Assembly: GCA_026984515.1 (NCBI GenBank)
Contig: JALSRZ010000059.1
Location: 1-64,000, forward strand
Direction of reading: 5' to 3'
From: Thiohalobacter sp.
GTDB lineage: Bacteria; Pseudomonadota; Gammaproteobacteria; DSM-19610
DNA length: 64,000 nt
Shown: positions 38,118 to 46,282 of the stretch, one piece after another
Layout of the letters: each line of letters begins with the position of its first letter
Numbering within the stretch: the stretch's first letter is position 1
Position numbers and translations under genes: made by a program
Notes under the pieces: generated by a model
Seen by the model: only the letters and a program-made list of their open reading frames with translations
Database searches by the model: none
What the model was told of the DNA's origin: nothing

Positions 38118-38148
38118 CCTGCTTTCAAAACCGGAGGAGGAAACAACC

Positions 38149-38376
38149 ATGAACGTAAGCATTATTGCCACCCGGGGTTGCAGTCACTGCCCGAACCTCG
38201 CCAGGGAGCTGGACGACCTGGGCATCGACTATGACGTCCGGTATGTCGAAGACCACCCTGACATCGTCGAGAAGTACACCATACGCCATTCACCCAATCT
38301 GCTGATCGATGGTGAGATTGTCTGCCGCAAGCAGCCGACAGAATCTGAACTGCGCTCCTATCTCAAGCTGGAATAG
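38149..38376 (+). CDS. Small thioredoxin/glutaredoxin-like protein
   Basis: A 75-residue thioredoxin-fold protein with an N-terminal redox site CSHC (NVSIIATRGCSHCPNLAREL) and a conserved NLLIDGEIV strand after a cis-Pro-like SP. It is small enough to be a glutaredoxin-like or thioredoxin-like domain with cytoplasmic location, as there is no signal peptide. GGAGGAGG precedes the ATG. It sits 31 bases after the MerR gene and could deliver electrons or sulfur to metal-exposed targets. Confidence 0.78.
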   Translation: MNVSIIATRGCSHCPNLARELDDLGIDYDVRYVEDHPDIVEKYTIRHSPNLLIDGEIVCRKQPTESELRSYLKLE

Positions 38377-38391
38377 CAAGCGACGTCTGCC

Positions 38392-38781
38392 ATGCATATT
38401 CAGCACTTCAGTCTACAGGCAATGGGCGCCACCGGCAGGCAGCGGCGCTTACTATGGCCGTTGCTCACCCTGCTGGCGCTGATGCTGCAACCGGTCCAGG
38501 CCTGCTGCACACTGACAGATGCCCCGACCGAAAGCGGGCACCACGCCGACACACATCACACGGCGCCGGATTCACATTGCGACATGGAAGTCGCAAACAG
38601 CGGTCATTTTGCCGTTGCCTTCAGGGTCCGTACCGGCTCTGGTGACATCGTTCCGGGTACGCCCTTCTTTCCGCGTATCGCGTCAGCCTGTTATACGGCA
38701 GGCCCCTCTCTCCCGCCCTTCGACCGGGTTATCCCCGCTTATCCGCCTCCCTGGCTATTGACACTTCGACTGCGCATCTAG
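38392..38781 (+). CDS. Small secreted His-rich protein
   Basis: A 129-residue protein with a signal-type segment (LLWPLLTLLALMLQPVQA) followed by CCTLTDAPTESGHHADTHHT and a later SHCDMEV. It ends with PPWLLTLRLRI after a Pro-rich YPP stretch. The Cys/His content and Pro tail match the other three small proteins of this window. It starts 15 bases after the thioredoxin-like gene. Candidate periplasmic metal binder; no family recognised. Confidence 0.58.
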   Translation: MHIQHFSLQAMGATGRQRRLLWPLLTLLALMLQPVQACCTLTDAPTESGHHADTHHTAPDSHCDMEVANSGHFAVAFRVRTGSGDIVPGTPFFPRIASACYTAGPSLPPFDRVIPAYPPPWLLTLRLRI

Positions 38782-38807
38782 CCACTGGTTAATTATTTAT
38801 CAGCACC

Positions 38808-38839
38808 TTGACCTGTGAGTTACACACAGGCTCTATCTT
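38808..38839 (+). promoter_or_regulatory. MerR-type promoter upstream of the PII-like gene
   Basis: TTGACC (38808-38813) and TATCTT (38834-38839) are separated by 20 bases, the long spacing typical of MerR-controlled promoters. Inside is a 19-base dyad (38812-38830, CCTGTG...CACAGG, 8 of 9 pairs). The first 30 bases match 45123-45152 at 24 positions. It would drive the PII-like and CFA synthase genes. Confidence 0.65.
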
Positions 38840-38896
38840 TTATCCAGTTGCAGAAGGCAGGCCCCGGAAACCGGCATTCCCGCCAGGAGGTTCACG

Positions 38897-39223
38897 ATGA
38901 AATTCAGCAAAATCACCGCCATTATCCGCCTCGACCGGGCTGAACAGGTAGAAGGAAAACTCAAATCCATCGGCGTTCCCGGCATGAGCTGCACACACGT
39001 AAACGGCTACGGAGAGTATGCCGACTTCTACAGCTCGGACTGGAAGGTAAAACATGCGCGGGTGGAAATTTTTGTCCGCGCCGACCAGGTTCAGGAAATT
39101 GTTAACGCCATCCTGGAAGCAGCCGGCACCGGAACCAGCGGTGACGGTATCATCGCCGTGCTGCCTGTCGAGCACCTCTACCACATCCGTTCCGGCAATG
39201 CAGCGACGGATACGGCTACCTGA
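38897..39223 (+). CDS. PII-like protein of the metal-efflux-linked (PII-NG) type
   Basis: A 108-residue protein of the GlnB fold: KFSKITAIIRLDRAEQVEGK at the start and GDGIIAVLPVEHLYHIRSG near the end, which follow the PII C-loop pattern. The T-loop region is short (CTHVNGYGEYADFYSSDWK) and lacks the Tyr51 uridylylation context, so control by nitrogen is unlikely. PII-NG genes next to heavy-metal RND pumps are an established pattern. It is first after a MerR-type promoter and precedes cfa by 21 bases. Confidence 0.8.
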   Translation: MKFSKITAIIRLDRAEQVEGKLKSIGVPGMSCTHVNGYGEYADFYSSDWKVKHARVEIFVRADQVQEIVNAILEAAGTGTSGDGIIAVLPVEHLYHIRSGNAATDTAT

Positions 39224-39244
39224 CACCGCCGGCAGGAGAACACC

Positions 39245-40594
39245 ATGGATACTGGATATTTTGAACACCGTTTCCTGACAGAAACATCCGCGGCAACTGC
39301 GTCTGTATCCGCCCGCGCATCAAAAACTGAACGATACGCCACCAATATCCTGCACGCATTGATGCGCACCTACACGGGTCCGGTGGCCATACGCCTCTGG
39401 AACGAAAAACCCGTCATCGGGAAACCGGCGGCCCCCTGCACGCTGGTATTCAGGCATCCCCGGGCTTTGCGCGACCTGGTGCTGCATCGCGATATAATGC
39501 GTTTGGCTGAAAGCCACCTGGAAGGTGCCATCGACGTCGAGGGGGATATGGAACTGCTGTTCGGCCTGGGTGTATTTCTGCAACAGACCGGATGGTCACT
39601 GAAACAACGACTGACTGCACTGTGGAACGCACTGCGACTACCCTCCGGGCCATACCGGAAAACCACGCCGGCGGCGGGCACCGCTCCCAGGCCAGCAGCA
39701 AACTCGAAACACAGCATTGCGCACCACTACGATGTGGGCAATGACTTCTACCACCTTTGGCTGGACCCGGAAATGGTCTATTCCTGCGCCTATTTCAGAG
39801 ACAGCCGGCAAAGCCTCGCCAGCGCCCAGGAAGACAAGCTGGATTACATCTGCCGCAAGCTGCGCCTGGAGCCGGGCCGGACACTTCTGGATATCGGCTG
39901 CGGCTGGGGTGCACTGCTGCTGTGGGCGGCACGACGCTATGGCGTACGTGCACACGGCATCACACTCAGTGAAGAACAGTACCGCTACGCCCGGCAGCGC
40001 ATTCGGGCCGAAGGGATGGGCGAACAGCTTACCGTGGAGCTGCGTGATTACCGGGATCTTCCCGACCAGCCACAGTATGATCGCATTGTCAGTGTCGGTA
40101 TGTTCGAGCACATCGGCCGCAGAAATTTCGAACTGTATTTCAAAACCGTACGCCGACTGCTCAAGCCGGACGGCCTGTTTCTCAACCATGGGATCACCAG
40201 CGACAGCGGCTGGAAAAGAACCCCTCTGACCCGCTTCATCAATCGCTATATCTTCCCGGACGGTGAACTGGCGCGCATCAGTGATGTCCATGATGCCATG
40301 GAAAAAGCGGGGTTCGAGTTACTGGATGTGGAAAGCCTGCGGCGTCACTACGCGCTCACCCTGAGGCACTGGGTGAAATCGCTGGAATTACACAGCAGCC
40401 AGGCCATCCAGGCTACTGACGACCGTACCTACCGCTTGTGGCGACTTTACATGGCGGGCTGCGCCTGCTACTTCGAACGCGGCAATATCAACATTTACCA
40501 GGTCCTGGCCGGGCAGGTGGGGTCATCGCTGCCAACCCCCCTGCGGCGGGATGATCTCTATTGCAATCGAGCGCCTGGCCTGTATCAGGCTTGA
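39245..40594 (+). CDS. cfa: Cyclopropane-fatty-acyl-phospholipid synthase
   Basis: A 449-residue enzyme that makes cyclopropane lipids from SAM and unsaturated acyl chains. Key motifs include SIAHHYDVGNDFYHLWLDPE, CAYF and LLDIGCGWGALLLWAARRYG (SAM site), then VSVGMFEHIGRRN. The N-terminal domain (about 50-130) is of the Cfa type. It is likely part of the MerR-driven unit that starts at 38808. Membrane lipid modification here would be a stress response alongside copper export (inference). Confidence 0.92.
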   Translation: MDTGYFEHRFLTETSAATASVSARASKTERYATNILHALMRTYTGPVAIRLWNEKPVIGKPAAPCTLVFRHPRALRDLVLHRDIMRLAESHLEGAIDVEGDMELLFGLGVFLQQTGWSLKQRLTALWNALRLPSGPYRKTTPAAGTAPRPAANSKHSIAHHYDVGNDFYHLWLDPEMVYSCAYFRDSRQSLASAQEDKLDYICRKLRLEPGRTLLDIGCGWGALLLWAARRYGVRAHGITLSEEQYRYARQRIRAEGMGEQLTVELRDYRDLPDQPQYDRIVSVGMFEHIGRRNFELYFKTVRRLLKPDGLFLNHGITSDSGWKRTPLTRFINRYIFPDGELARISDVHDAMEKAGFELLDVESLRRHYALTLRHWVKSLELHSSQAIQATDDRTYRLWRLYMAGCACYFERGNINIYQVLAGQVGSSLPTPLRRDDLYCNRAPGLYQA

Positions 40595-40643
40595 TGAACA
40601 GATAGCGGAGAGGAAATTGACTACACTTGATATTTATCACCCC

Positions 40644-40661
40644 GCCTGATTACGGTCAGGC
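40644..40661 (+). promoter_or_regulatory. Inverted repeat ahead of the copper ATPase gene
   Basis: GCCTGA (40644-40649) and TCAGGC (40656-40661) form a perfect dyad with a six-base spacer, 73 bases before the ATPase start. Possible regulatory site. The rest of the 139-base gap shows a TTGACT at about 40617 without a clear -10 box. Confidence 0.3.
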
Positions 40662-40733
40662 AAGGAAATATCCAGCAGGGGTGAACGAACGCATCCTGAC
40701 TGGCATCAATAAACTAAAAACAGGAGTCCGATC

Positions 40734-43319
40734 ATGGCCATTGAAAAAGACCCGGTGTGCGGTATGGAGGTCGATCCGGCATCTGCTGCGGCACAGGAAG
40801 AATACCAGGAAAAGACCTGGTATTTCTGCTCCGAACACTGTCACAGCAAGTTTCAGGAAGAACCCGGCCGCTACACACAGCTCACTGAACTGAAGGACCC
40901 GGTATGCGGTATGACCGTGTCGGCAGACTCGGAACACCACTCAACACTCAACGGGAAGGAGTACTACTTCTGCAGCAGTTCCTGCCTGGGGAAATTCACG
41001 GCCAACCCGAACCAGTATACCGGGGCAACCACATCGCCGCCGATTGAGAAAACTTCAGCCGCCATTTGCCCTGACGGCAGCTGCAACATCGATGACACCC
41101 TCTATACCTGCCCCATGCACCCCGAGATCGAACAGAAAGGGCCGGGGAGCTGTCCGAAATGCGGCATGGCGCTGGAACCGAAAAGTGTCCCCCTGGTGGC
41201 CACCAGGACCGAGTACACCTGCCCCATGCACCCGGAAATCGTCCAGGAGGAACCCGGCAGCTGCCCAAAATGCGGCATGGCGCTCGAACCCCGCACCGTG
41301 GAAGCGGAGGAAGATACCAGCGAACTCGATTACATGACACGCCATTTCCGGGTCAGCACTTTTCTGGCGGTGCCGGTATTTCTCAGCGCCATGGCTGCCG
41401 AATTCTGGCCGGACGCCATGGCGGAAATCATCCACCCGCGTTATCGACAATGGTTTGAAATGATACTTGCCACACCGGTCGTGGTCTGGGGCGGCTGGAT
41501 TTTCTATGTACGCGCCTGGCAGTCGCTGGTAACACGCAACCTCAACATGTTCACCCTGATCGGCCTGGGTGTAAGTGTAGCCTGGATTTACAGTATGGTT
41601 GGCGTTCTGCTGCCCGGACTGTTCCCGGCATCGGTATTCAACAAGTTCGGCGTAGTACCGGTTTATTTCGAAGCGGCGGCCGTCATTACCGCGCTGGTAT
41701 TGCTGGGCCAGGTACTGGAGCTGCGCGCCCGCAGCCAGACCAACGCGGCCATAAAAATGCTGCTGGGACTCGCTCCCAAGACCGCGCGTATCGTCCGGGA
41801 AGACGGTAGCGAAGAAGACATCCCGATGGAGCATGTCAAGCCGGGCGACATCCTGCGCGTCCGCCCGGGTGAAAAAATCCCCGTAGATGGAACCGTCATC
41901 GAAGGCGAAAGCAACGTGGATGAATCCATGGTTACCGGGGAACCCCTGCCGGTAGAAAAATCCACCGGTGCAAAACTGATTGGCGCCACGGTCAATGGCA
42001 CCGGCAGTCTGCTGATGAAAGCAGAAAAAGTCGGCGCTGACACCCTGCTGTCACAGATCGTACAGATGGTGGCGGACGCACAACGCTCGCGGGCACCGAT
42101 CCAGAAACTGGTGGATATCGTCGCCGGCTATTTTGTACCCGTTGTTGTACTGGTGGCGATCATCACCTTCATTGTCTGGAGTATCCGGGGTCCCGAGCCG
42201 GCGCTGGCCTATGCCATCATCAACTCGGTCGCGGTATTGATCATTGCCTGCCCCTGTGCGCTGGGTCTGGCCACCCCCATGTCCATCATGGTAGGCACCG
42301 GCAAGGGCGCAATGCTGGGTGTACTGATCAAGAATGCCGAAGCGCTGGAGGTCATGGAGAAGGTCGATACACTGGTGGTCGACAAGACCGGCACCCTTAC
42401 CGAGGGCAAGCCAAAACTGGTGACTGTCATCGCGACACCGGATTTTGAAGAACAGGAAACACTGCGTCTTGCCGCCAGCCTGGAGCGCGCCAGCGAACAC
42501 CCGCTGGCGGAAGCCATTGTACGCGGAGCCGGCGAACGCGGCGTCGAACCGGTCAGGGCGGATGAATTCCAGTCGGTAACCGGCAAGGGAGTAACGGGTG
42601 CTGTGGAAGGTCACACTGTCGCACTGGGCAACCTCAGGCTGCTGGAAAGCCTGGGTATCGATGCCGGCGACCTGCCCCGCCAGGCGGATGCCCTGCGCGC
42701 CGATGGCCAGACCGTGATGCTGCTGGCCATTGACGGTAAAGCCGCCGGCCTGATCGGCGTGGCCGACCCCATCAAGGACTCCACCCCTGAAGCCATTCGC
42801 GACCTGCACAGCGAAGGCATACAGGTCGTTATGCTCACCGGCGACAGCCGGAAAACCGCCGAGGCCGTCGCGGCAAAGCTGCACATCGACCAGGTGCAGG
42901 CGGAAGTGTTGCCCGACCAGAAGGCCGAGGTGGTCAAGGCATTGCAGGCGGACGGACGAACCGTGGCCATGGCCGGTGACGGGATCAACGACGCACCCGC
43001 CCTGGCCCAGGCCCACGTCGGCATCGCCATGGGTACCGGGACCGATGTCGCTATGGAAAGCGCCGGGGTCACGCTGGTCAAGGGCGACCTGCGCGGCATT
43101 GTCCGGGCACGGCGCCTGAGCCGTGCCACCATGCGCAATATTCGCCAGAACCTGTTTTTCGCCTTTGTGTACAACTCGGTCGGCGTGCCGATCGCTGCCG
43201 GTGTACTGTACCCGGTATTCGGGTTGCTGCTGTCACCGATTATTGCGGCGGCCGCCATGAGTTTCAGCTCGGTATCGGTAATCACTAATGCTCTGCGTCT
43301 GCGCAGGGCAAAAATCTAG
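40734..43319 (+). CDS. copA: Copper P1B-1 ATPase with two YHS and two HMBD modules
   Basis: An 861-residue copper exporter. Two YHS domains (about 6-48 and 54-97, both with DPVCGM) are followed by two heavy-metal-binding domains (123-149 and 161-186, each YTCPMHPEI...[10 protein letters not shown]). The ATPase core has TGEP at 401, the ion motif CPC at 506-508, DKTGT at 550-554 and the last-helix motifs YNSVGVP and MSFSSVSV of Cu(I) ATPases. No CxxC HMA domains are present, so copper is gathered by the YHS/HMBD head instead. AGGAG precedes the ATG. Confidence 0.93.
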   Translation: MAIEKDPVCGMEVDPASAAAQEEYQEKTWYFCSEHCHSKFQEEPGRYTQLTELKDPVCGMTVSADSEHHSTLNGKEYYFCSSSCLGKFTANPNQYTGATTSPPIEKTSAAICPDGSCNIDDTLYTCPMHPEIEQKGPGSCPKCGMALEPKSVPLVATRTEYTCPMHPEIVQEEPGSCPKCGMALEPRTVEAEEDTSELDYMTRHFRVSTFLAVPVFLSAMAAEFWPDAMAEIIHPRYRQWFEMILATPVVVWGGWIFYVRAWQSLVTRNLNMFTLIGLGVSVAWIYSMVGVLLPGLFPASVFNKFGVVPVYFEAAAVITALVLLGQVLELRARSQTNAAIKMLLGLAPKTARIVREDGSEEDIPMEHVKPGDILRVRPGEKIPVDGTVIEGESNVDESMVTGEPLPVEKSTGAKLIGATVNGTGSLLMKAEKVGADTLLSQIVQMVADAQRSRAPIQKLVDIVAGYFVPVVVLVAIITFIVWSIRGPEPALAYAIINSVAVLIIACPCALGLATPMSIMVGTGKGAMLGVLIKNAEALEVMEKVDTLVVDKTGTLTEGKPKLVTVIATPDFEEQETLRLAASLERASEHPLAEAIVRGAGERGVEPVRADEFQSVTGKGVTGAVEGHTVALGNLRLLESLGIDAGDLPRQADALRADGQTVMLLAIDGKAAGLIGVADPIKDSTPEAIRDLHSEGIQVVMLTGDSRKTAEAVAAKLHIDQVQAEVLPDQKAEVVKALQADGRTVAMAGDGINDAPALAQAHVGIAMGTGTDVAMESAGVTLVKGDLRGIVRARRLSRATMRNIRQNLFFAFVYNSVGVPIAAGVLYPVFGLLLSPIIAAAAMSFSSVSVITNALRLRRAKI

Positions 43320-43328
43320 GGAGGCCGT

Positions 43329-43565
43329 ATGATGGGCGACAGTGGCAACATGCTTTCAGGGGGCGGGTTGTTCATGTGGTTATTCTGGCTCCTGCTGATC
43401 GTAATCATTGTGGCCGTCGCGAGAGCGCTGGTCGGCAACCGTTCGGCAACCGGCCCGGCTGCGGGAGGAAGCCCGTTAGAAATACTGCAAAAACGCTATG
43501 CACGCGGTGAAATCGATGAACAGGAGTTCAAACGCAGACGCCGCGAACTCAAAAGTCAACCCTGA
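43329..43565 (+). CDS. Small membrane protein with SHOCT domain
   Basis: A 78-residue protein with one transmembrane helix (about 14-35, LFMWLFWLLLIVIIVAVARA) and a C-terminal SHOCT motif (LEILQKRYARGEIDEQEFKR). SHOCT domains are short oligomerisation segments of unclear role. It begins 9 bases after the copper ATPase stop with GGAGG upstream, so it is co-translated with that gene. It may help anchor or assemble the exporter (inference). Confidence 0.82.
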   Translation: MMGDSGNMLSGGGLFMWLFWLLLIVIIVAVARALVGNRSATGPAAGGSPLEILQKRYARGEIDEQEFKRRRRELKSQP

Positions 43566-43572
43566 ATTTTTA

Positions 43573-43588
43573 CGAGCGACTGCGCTCG
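43573..43588 (+). terminator. Possible weak hairpin after the SHOCT gene
   Basis: CGAGCG (43573-43578) and CGCTCG (43583-43588) pair across a four-base loop and are followed by CTTTCC. The stem is short and the U-run is poor, so terminator function is uncertain. Confidence 0.25.
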
Positions 43589-43677
43589 CTTTCCAGGCGG
43601 CTGCCGCACACGGACACCACTACGCCGTGACCGGAAAAACGGCTGCTGCTTTACTCCAACCACGAGGACTTGTTTAA

Positions 43678-43992
43678 ATGAACGGAAAAAGCCTTTACAC
43701 AAAAACCACACTGCTCACAGGTTCCCTGCTGATGCTGGCCAGCGGGTTGCCAATCAGCGCGAATTGCGCTGAAAATCCTTTTGTCATAACCGACCTGCCT
43801 TCCGGCTACCAGCTGGCCCATAAAGGACAGGAAGACACCCCGGCGAAAGATGATAAAAATGAACCCGTCAGAAGCAAAAAACACCACGGGGATGAAAAAG
43901 AAAACCGCGGCCATGACAGCAAATCCCAGGAAGGAAAATGTGGTGCAAGTCACATGAAAGAAAATGAAGGGAAGTGTGGCGGCATGAAATGA
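43678..43992 (+). CDS. Bufferin/HvfA-like RiPP precursor with two EGKCG motifs
   Basis: A 104-residue secreted, Lys/His/Cys-rich precursor. The signal peptide ends near SANCA; then ENPFVITDLPSGYQLA matches the NPF...L..GY leader-proximal pattern of HvfA-type peptides. The core has two EGKCG motifs at residues 85-89 and 97-101, with Cys88 and Cys100. In known bufferins such Cys are converted to thiooxazole by a DUF692 (MNIO) enzyme with a DUF2063 partner, and the product binds copper. Neither enzyme gene is in this window. It lies 112 bases after the SHOCT gene, with GAGGA ahead of the ATG. Confidence 0.8.
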   Translation: MNGKSLYTKTTLLTGSLLMLASGLPISANCAENPFVITDLPSGYQLAHKGQEDTPAKDDKNEPVRSKKHHGDEKENRGHDSKSQEGKCGASHMKENEGKCGGMK

Positions 43993-44133
43993 ATGGCACT
44001 AAGCTAAGCCCAAAAGCCCTGTCATTGCAAGGAACGCAGTGACGTGGCAATCCCTGAATGATGAAGATATCGTCATGAGATTGCCGCGCTACGCTCACAA
44101 TGACGGCTATTTTTACTTAACTTTAGTGCCATT
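43992..44133 (+). repeat. MITE-like element with AATGGCACT terminal inverted repeats
   Basis: The ends are AATGGCACTAAGCTAAG (43992-44008) and CTTAACTTTAGTGCCATT (44116-44133), inverted copies of each other. Between them lie GTCATTGC (44021) and CACAATGAC (to 44104), a second inverted pair of the type seen at 24609. The left end overlaps the last base of the bufferin-like gene. No transposase is encoded. Resembles a non-autonomous palindromic mobile element. Confidence 0.68.
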
Positions 44134-44207
44134 CGTGGCCTGAAATAACTTCCCCGGCGATACCGGGGCCGGAAATCACTGGATCATCCCCCAGATGGAG
44201 ACCCGCA

Positions 44208-45131
44208 ATGAATAAAATTACTATTGTCGGCTGTGGCCGGGTCGGCGAATCGACGGCACAGATCCTGGCCAAGGAAGAGTTGTGCCGGGAGATACTCCTT
44301 CTGGATGTACAGCCGGGTGTACCTGAAGGCGTAGCACTGGACCTGCAACAGTCCGGTTCCCTGCTGCGCTTCGACACCCGGGTAAGCGGCGCGACCGACC
44401 CCGCCGCCATGTCCGGATCGGAACTGGTCATTGTCACCGCGGGCTTTCCACGCAAACCGGGCATGTCGCGCTCGGATGTGCTGGATTCGAACCTGGCCAT
44501 TATCGACACGATTGTCGACAACACCCTGCACCATGCGCCTGAGGCCATGCTGATGATGGTCACCAACCCGGTCGACGTACTGACCTGGCGCGCCTGGCAA
44601 CGCACCGGCTGGCCACGGCAACGCGTATTCGGCCAGTCCGGCGCGCTGGATACCGCCCGCATGGCCAGCTTCATCGCTGCAGAGACGGGGTACTCGGTAA
44701 AGGATATTTCCGCCCTGGTACTGGGCGGCCATGGCGACGCCATGGTTCCGCTGGCGCGCTTTACCGATATCGCCGGCATCCCCATCGAACACTTCCTGGA
44801 TGACACGGCGATCCGCAGGATTGCCGAGCGCACACGCCAGGGCGGCGGTGAGATACTGGCACTGAAAAAGCACAGCAGCGCCTACGACTCCCCTGCTGCA
44901 GCCATTGCCTCCATGGTCGATGCCATCAGCCACAACCGCCGTCGCATCCTGCCCTGCGTGGCCATACTGGATGGCGAATACGAACAGCACGCCACGGCTA
45001 TGGGTGTGCCTGCAGTGCTGGACCGGAACGGCCTGGTGGACATTGTAGAGCTGAAACTGAGCCGGGAGGAACGGGACGATTTCGAGCGTTCCGCCGCGCT
45101 GGTACGTGCGGATATCGACCACTTGACATGA
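44208..45131 (+). CDS. mdh: Malate dehydrogenase (lactate/malate dehydrogenase family)
   Basis: A 307-residue NAD-dependent enzyme that interconverts malate and oxaloacetate. NAD motif GCGRVG is at 9-14, the substrate-specificity loop is GFPRKPGMSR (Arg before KPGMSR favours malate over lactate), and catalytic His is in LGGHGDAMVPL. Length fits the LDH-like bacterial MDH type. Its last codons and stop overlap the -35 box of the next MerR-type promoter. Two short genes away lies a Rieske protein, and gltA follows 5 kb on. Confidence 0.92.
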   Translation: MNKITIVGCGRVGESTAQILAKEELCREILLLDVQPGVPEGVALDLQQSGSLLRFDTRVSGATDPAAMSGSELVIVTAGFPRKPGMSRSDVLDSNLAIIDTIVDNTLHHAPEAMLMMVTNPVDVLTWRAWQRTGWPRQRVFGQSGALDTARMASFIAAETGYSVKDISALVLGGHGDAMVPLARFTDIAGIPIEHFLDDTAIRRIAERTRQGGGEILALKKHSSAYDSPAAAIASMVDAISHNRRRILPCVAILDGEYEQHATAMGVPAVLDRNGLVDIVELKLSREERDDFERSAALVRADIDHLT

Positions 45132-45154
45132 GAGCTGCACACAGGTTCTACCCT
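45123..45154 (+). promoter_or_regulatory. Second MerR-type promoter, upstream of DUF5676-Rieske
   Basis: TTGACA (45123-45128) and TACCCT (45149-45154) lie 20 bases apart. The stretch 45123-45152 matches 38808-38837 at 24 of 30 positions, including TTGAC, TG.GAG, CACACAGG and TCTA blocks in the same register. The 19-base dyad is weaker (6 of 9 pairs). It overlaps the mdh stop codon. Confidence 0.6.
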
Positions 45155-45180
45155 AAACTCCAGGGCATCTACAAACCATT

Positions 45181-45218
45181 GCCGTAACACGCGGACCATC
45201 AGGATAGCCGCTTACGGC
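45181..45218 (+). promoter_or_regulatory. Leader hairpin before DUF5676 gene
   Basis: GCCGTAA (45181-45187) pairs with TTACGGC (45212-45218), and the inner GCGG (45191-45194) with CCGC (45208-45211). It lies 23 bases before the ATG at 45242, which has a near-perfect AGGAGGTG site. It may end mdh transcription or structure the leader. Confidence 0.4.
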
Positions 45219-45241
45219 AGACCGATGAAAGGAGGTGCATC

Positions 45242-45565
45242 ATGAACACCAGGGTTCCCGTAGCGGCTGTCGGTCATGCCAGCAGCCTGTTTCTGTGTCT
45301 CACATTCACCCTGTGCGTGGTCTGGGATCTGCTGTTCCCGAACTACGCCATGTACCCGGCCTGGCGCGTCCTGCTGCCGGGATTCGAATGGCTGAGCTGG
45401 CCGGCTTTTGCACTGGGTCTGCTCGAATCCTACGCGTACGGGTGGTTCTTTGCGCTGGTCTGGGTTCCCGCCTACAACCGGTTTGCGCAACGCGGCTCGC
45501 GACGGTCAGAACACAGTGAGGGCGGTAGTGCGCATTCGGCAGGACACCACCATGACCACGCCTGA
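45242..45565 (+). CDS. DUF5676-like small membrane protein
   Basis: A 107-residue protein with two or three hydrophobic helices ([37 protein letters not shown]) and the [12 protein letters not shown]...VPAYN pattern of DUF5676 proteins. The C-terminus is His-rich ([10 protein letters not shown]), which could bind metal in the cytoplasm. Excellent AGGAGGTG site. It overlaps the Rieske gene by 14 bases, so both are made together from the MerR-type promoter upstream. Confidence 0.75.
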   Translation: MNTRVPVAAVGHASSLFLCLTFTLCVVWDLLFPNYAMYPAWRVLLPGFEWLSWPAFALGLLESYAYGWFFALVWVPAYNRFAQRGSRRSEHSEGGSAHSAGHHHDHA

Positions 45566-46178
45566 CACCCCGCAGGTTCCGGCCGGCAGTACCGACCCCG
45601 GTCGGCGCAAACTGCTGATTGCAACCGCATCAGTGATTGGCGCAGCCGGTCTGGTGGCCGCCGGGATCCCTTTCATCGACAGCTGGTGGCCCAGTGAACG
45701 CGCGCAGGCGGCAGGTGCTCCGGTACAAATAGATGCCAGCAAGCTTGAACCCGGGCAACAGCTTACTGTAGCCTGGCGCGGTCGCCCGGTGTGGGTACTG
45801 CGGCGCACACCGGAGATGCTGCAGCGCATGCATACTCCGCAACACCTGCAGCGCCTGCGCGATCCTGATTCCTCTGTTGAAAGCCAGCAGCCGTCGTATG
45901 CCAGGAACGAATTCAGGTCCATACACAAGGAACACCTGGTGGTGATCGGTATCTGTACACACCTCGGCTGTGTGCCTGCCTTCCGGCCGGAGGTGGCCCC
46001 TGCGGATCTCGGGGCGGACTGGATCGGGGGTTATTTCTGCCCCTGTCACGGTTCCCGCTTCGACCTCGCCGGGCGGGTATTCGTGCAAGTTCCGGCCCCG
46101 ACCAACCTGGTCATCCCGCCGTATCACTATCTTTCGGATACACTCATTGAGGTGGGGGTAGACAGCGAACTGACCTGA
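45552..46178 (+). CDS. Orphan Rieske iron-sulfur protein
   Basis: A 208-residue [2Fe-2S] protein. The N-terminal anchor (about 18-40, with RRK before a hydrophobic run, like a Tat signal) leads into the Rieske domain: C135-T-H137-L-G-C140 and C163-P-C165-H166-G-S hold the cluster. An inserted stretch (about 85-125) resembles the cytochrome bc1 Rieske of proteobacteria. No cytochrome b or c1 genes are adjacent. It overlaps the DUF5676 gene, suggesting a small membrane redox unit; its electron partner is unknown. Confidence 0.87.
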   Translation: MTTPDTPQVPAGSTDPGRRKLLIATASVIGAAGLVAAGIPFIDSWWPSERAQAAGAPVQIDASKLEPGQQLTVAWRGRPVWVLRRTPEMLQRMHTPQHLQRLRDPDSSVESQQPSYARNEFRSIHKEHLVVIGICTHLGCVPAFRPEVAPADLGADWIGGYFCPCHGSRFDLAGRVFVQVPAPTNLVIPPYHYLSDTLIEVGVDSELT

Positions 46179-46282
46179 CCGGCATTCACCCGGTCAGGAT
46201 ATTCGACGTAGTATAAACTGCGCCTGCGCGCCCCTCGGCCGCGAACGCCGGTGAAGAATCCCGACCAGACCCTCAAGCAGCC

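Noticed and set aside
40617-40660. Third copy of the MerR-type promoter before the copper ATPase
   Set aside because: TTGACT is present but the dyad and -10 box do not match the two convincing copies.
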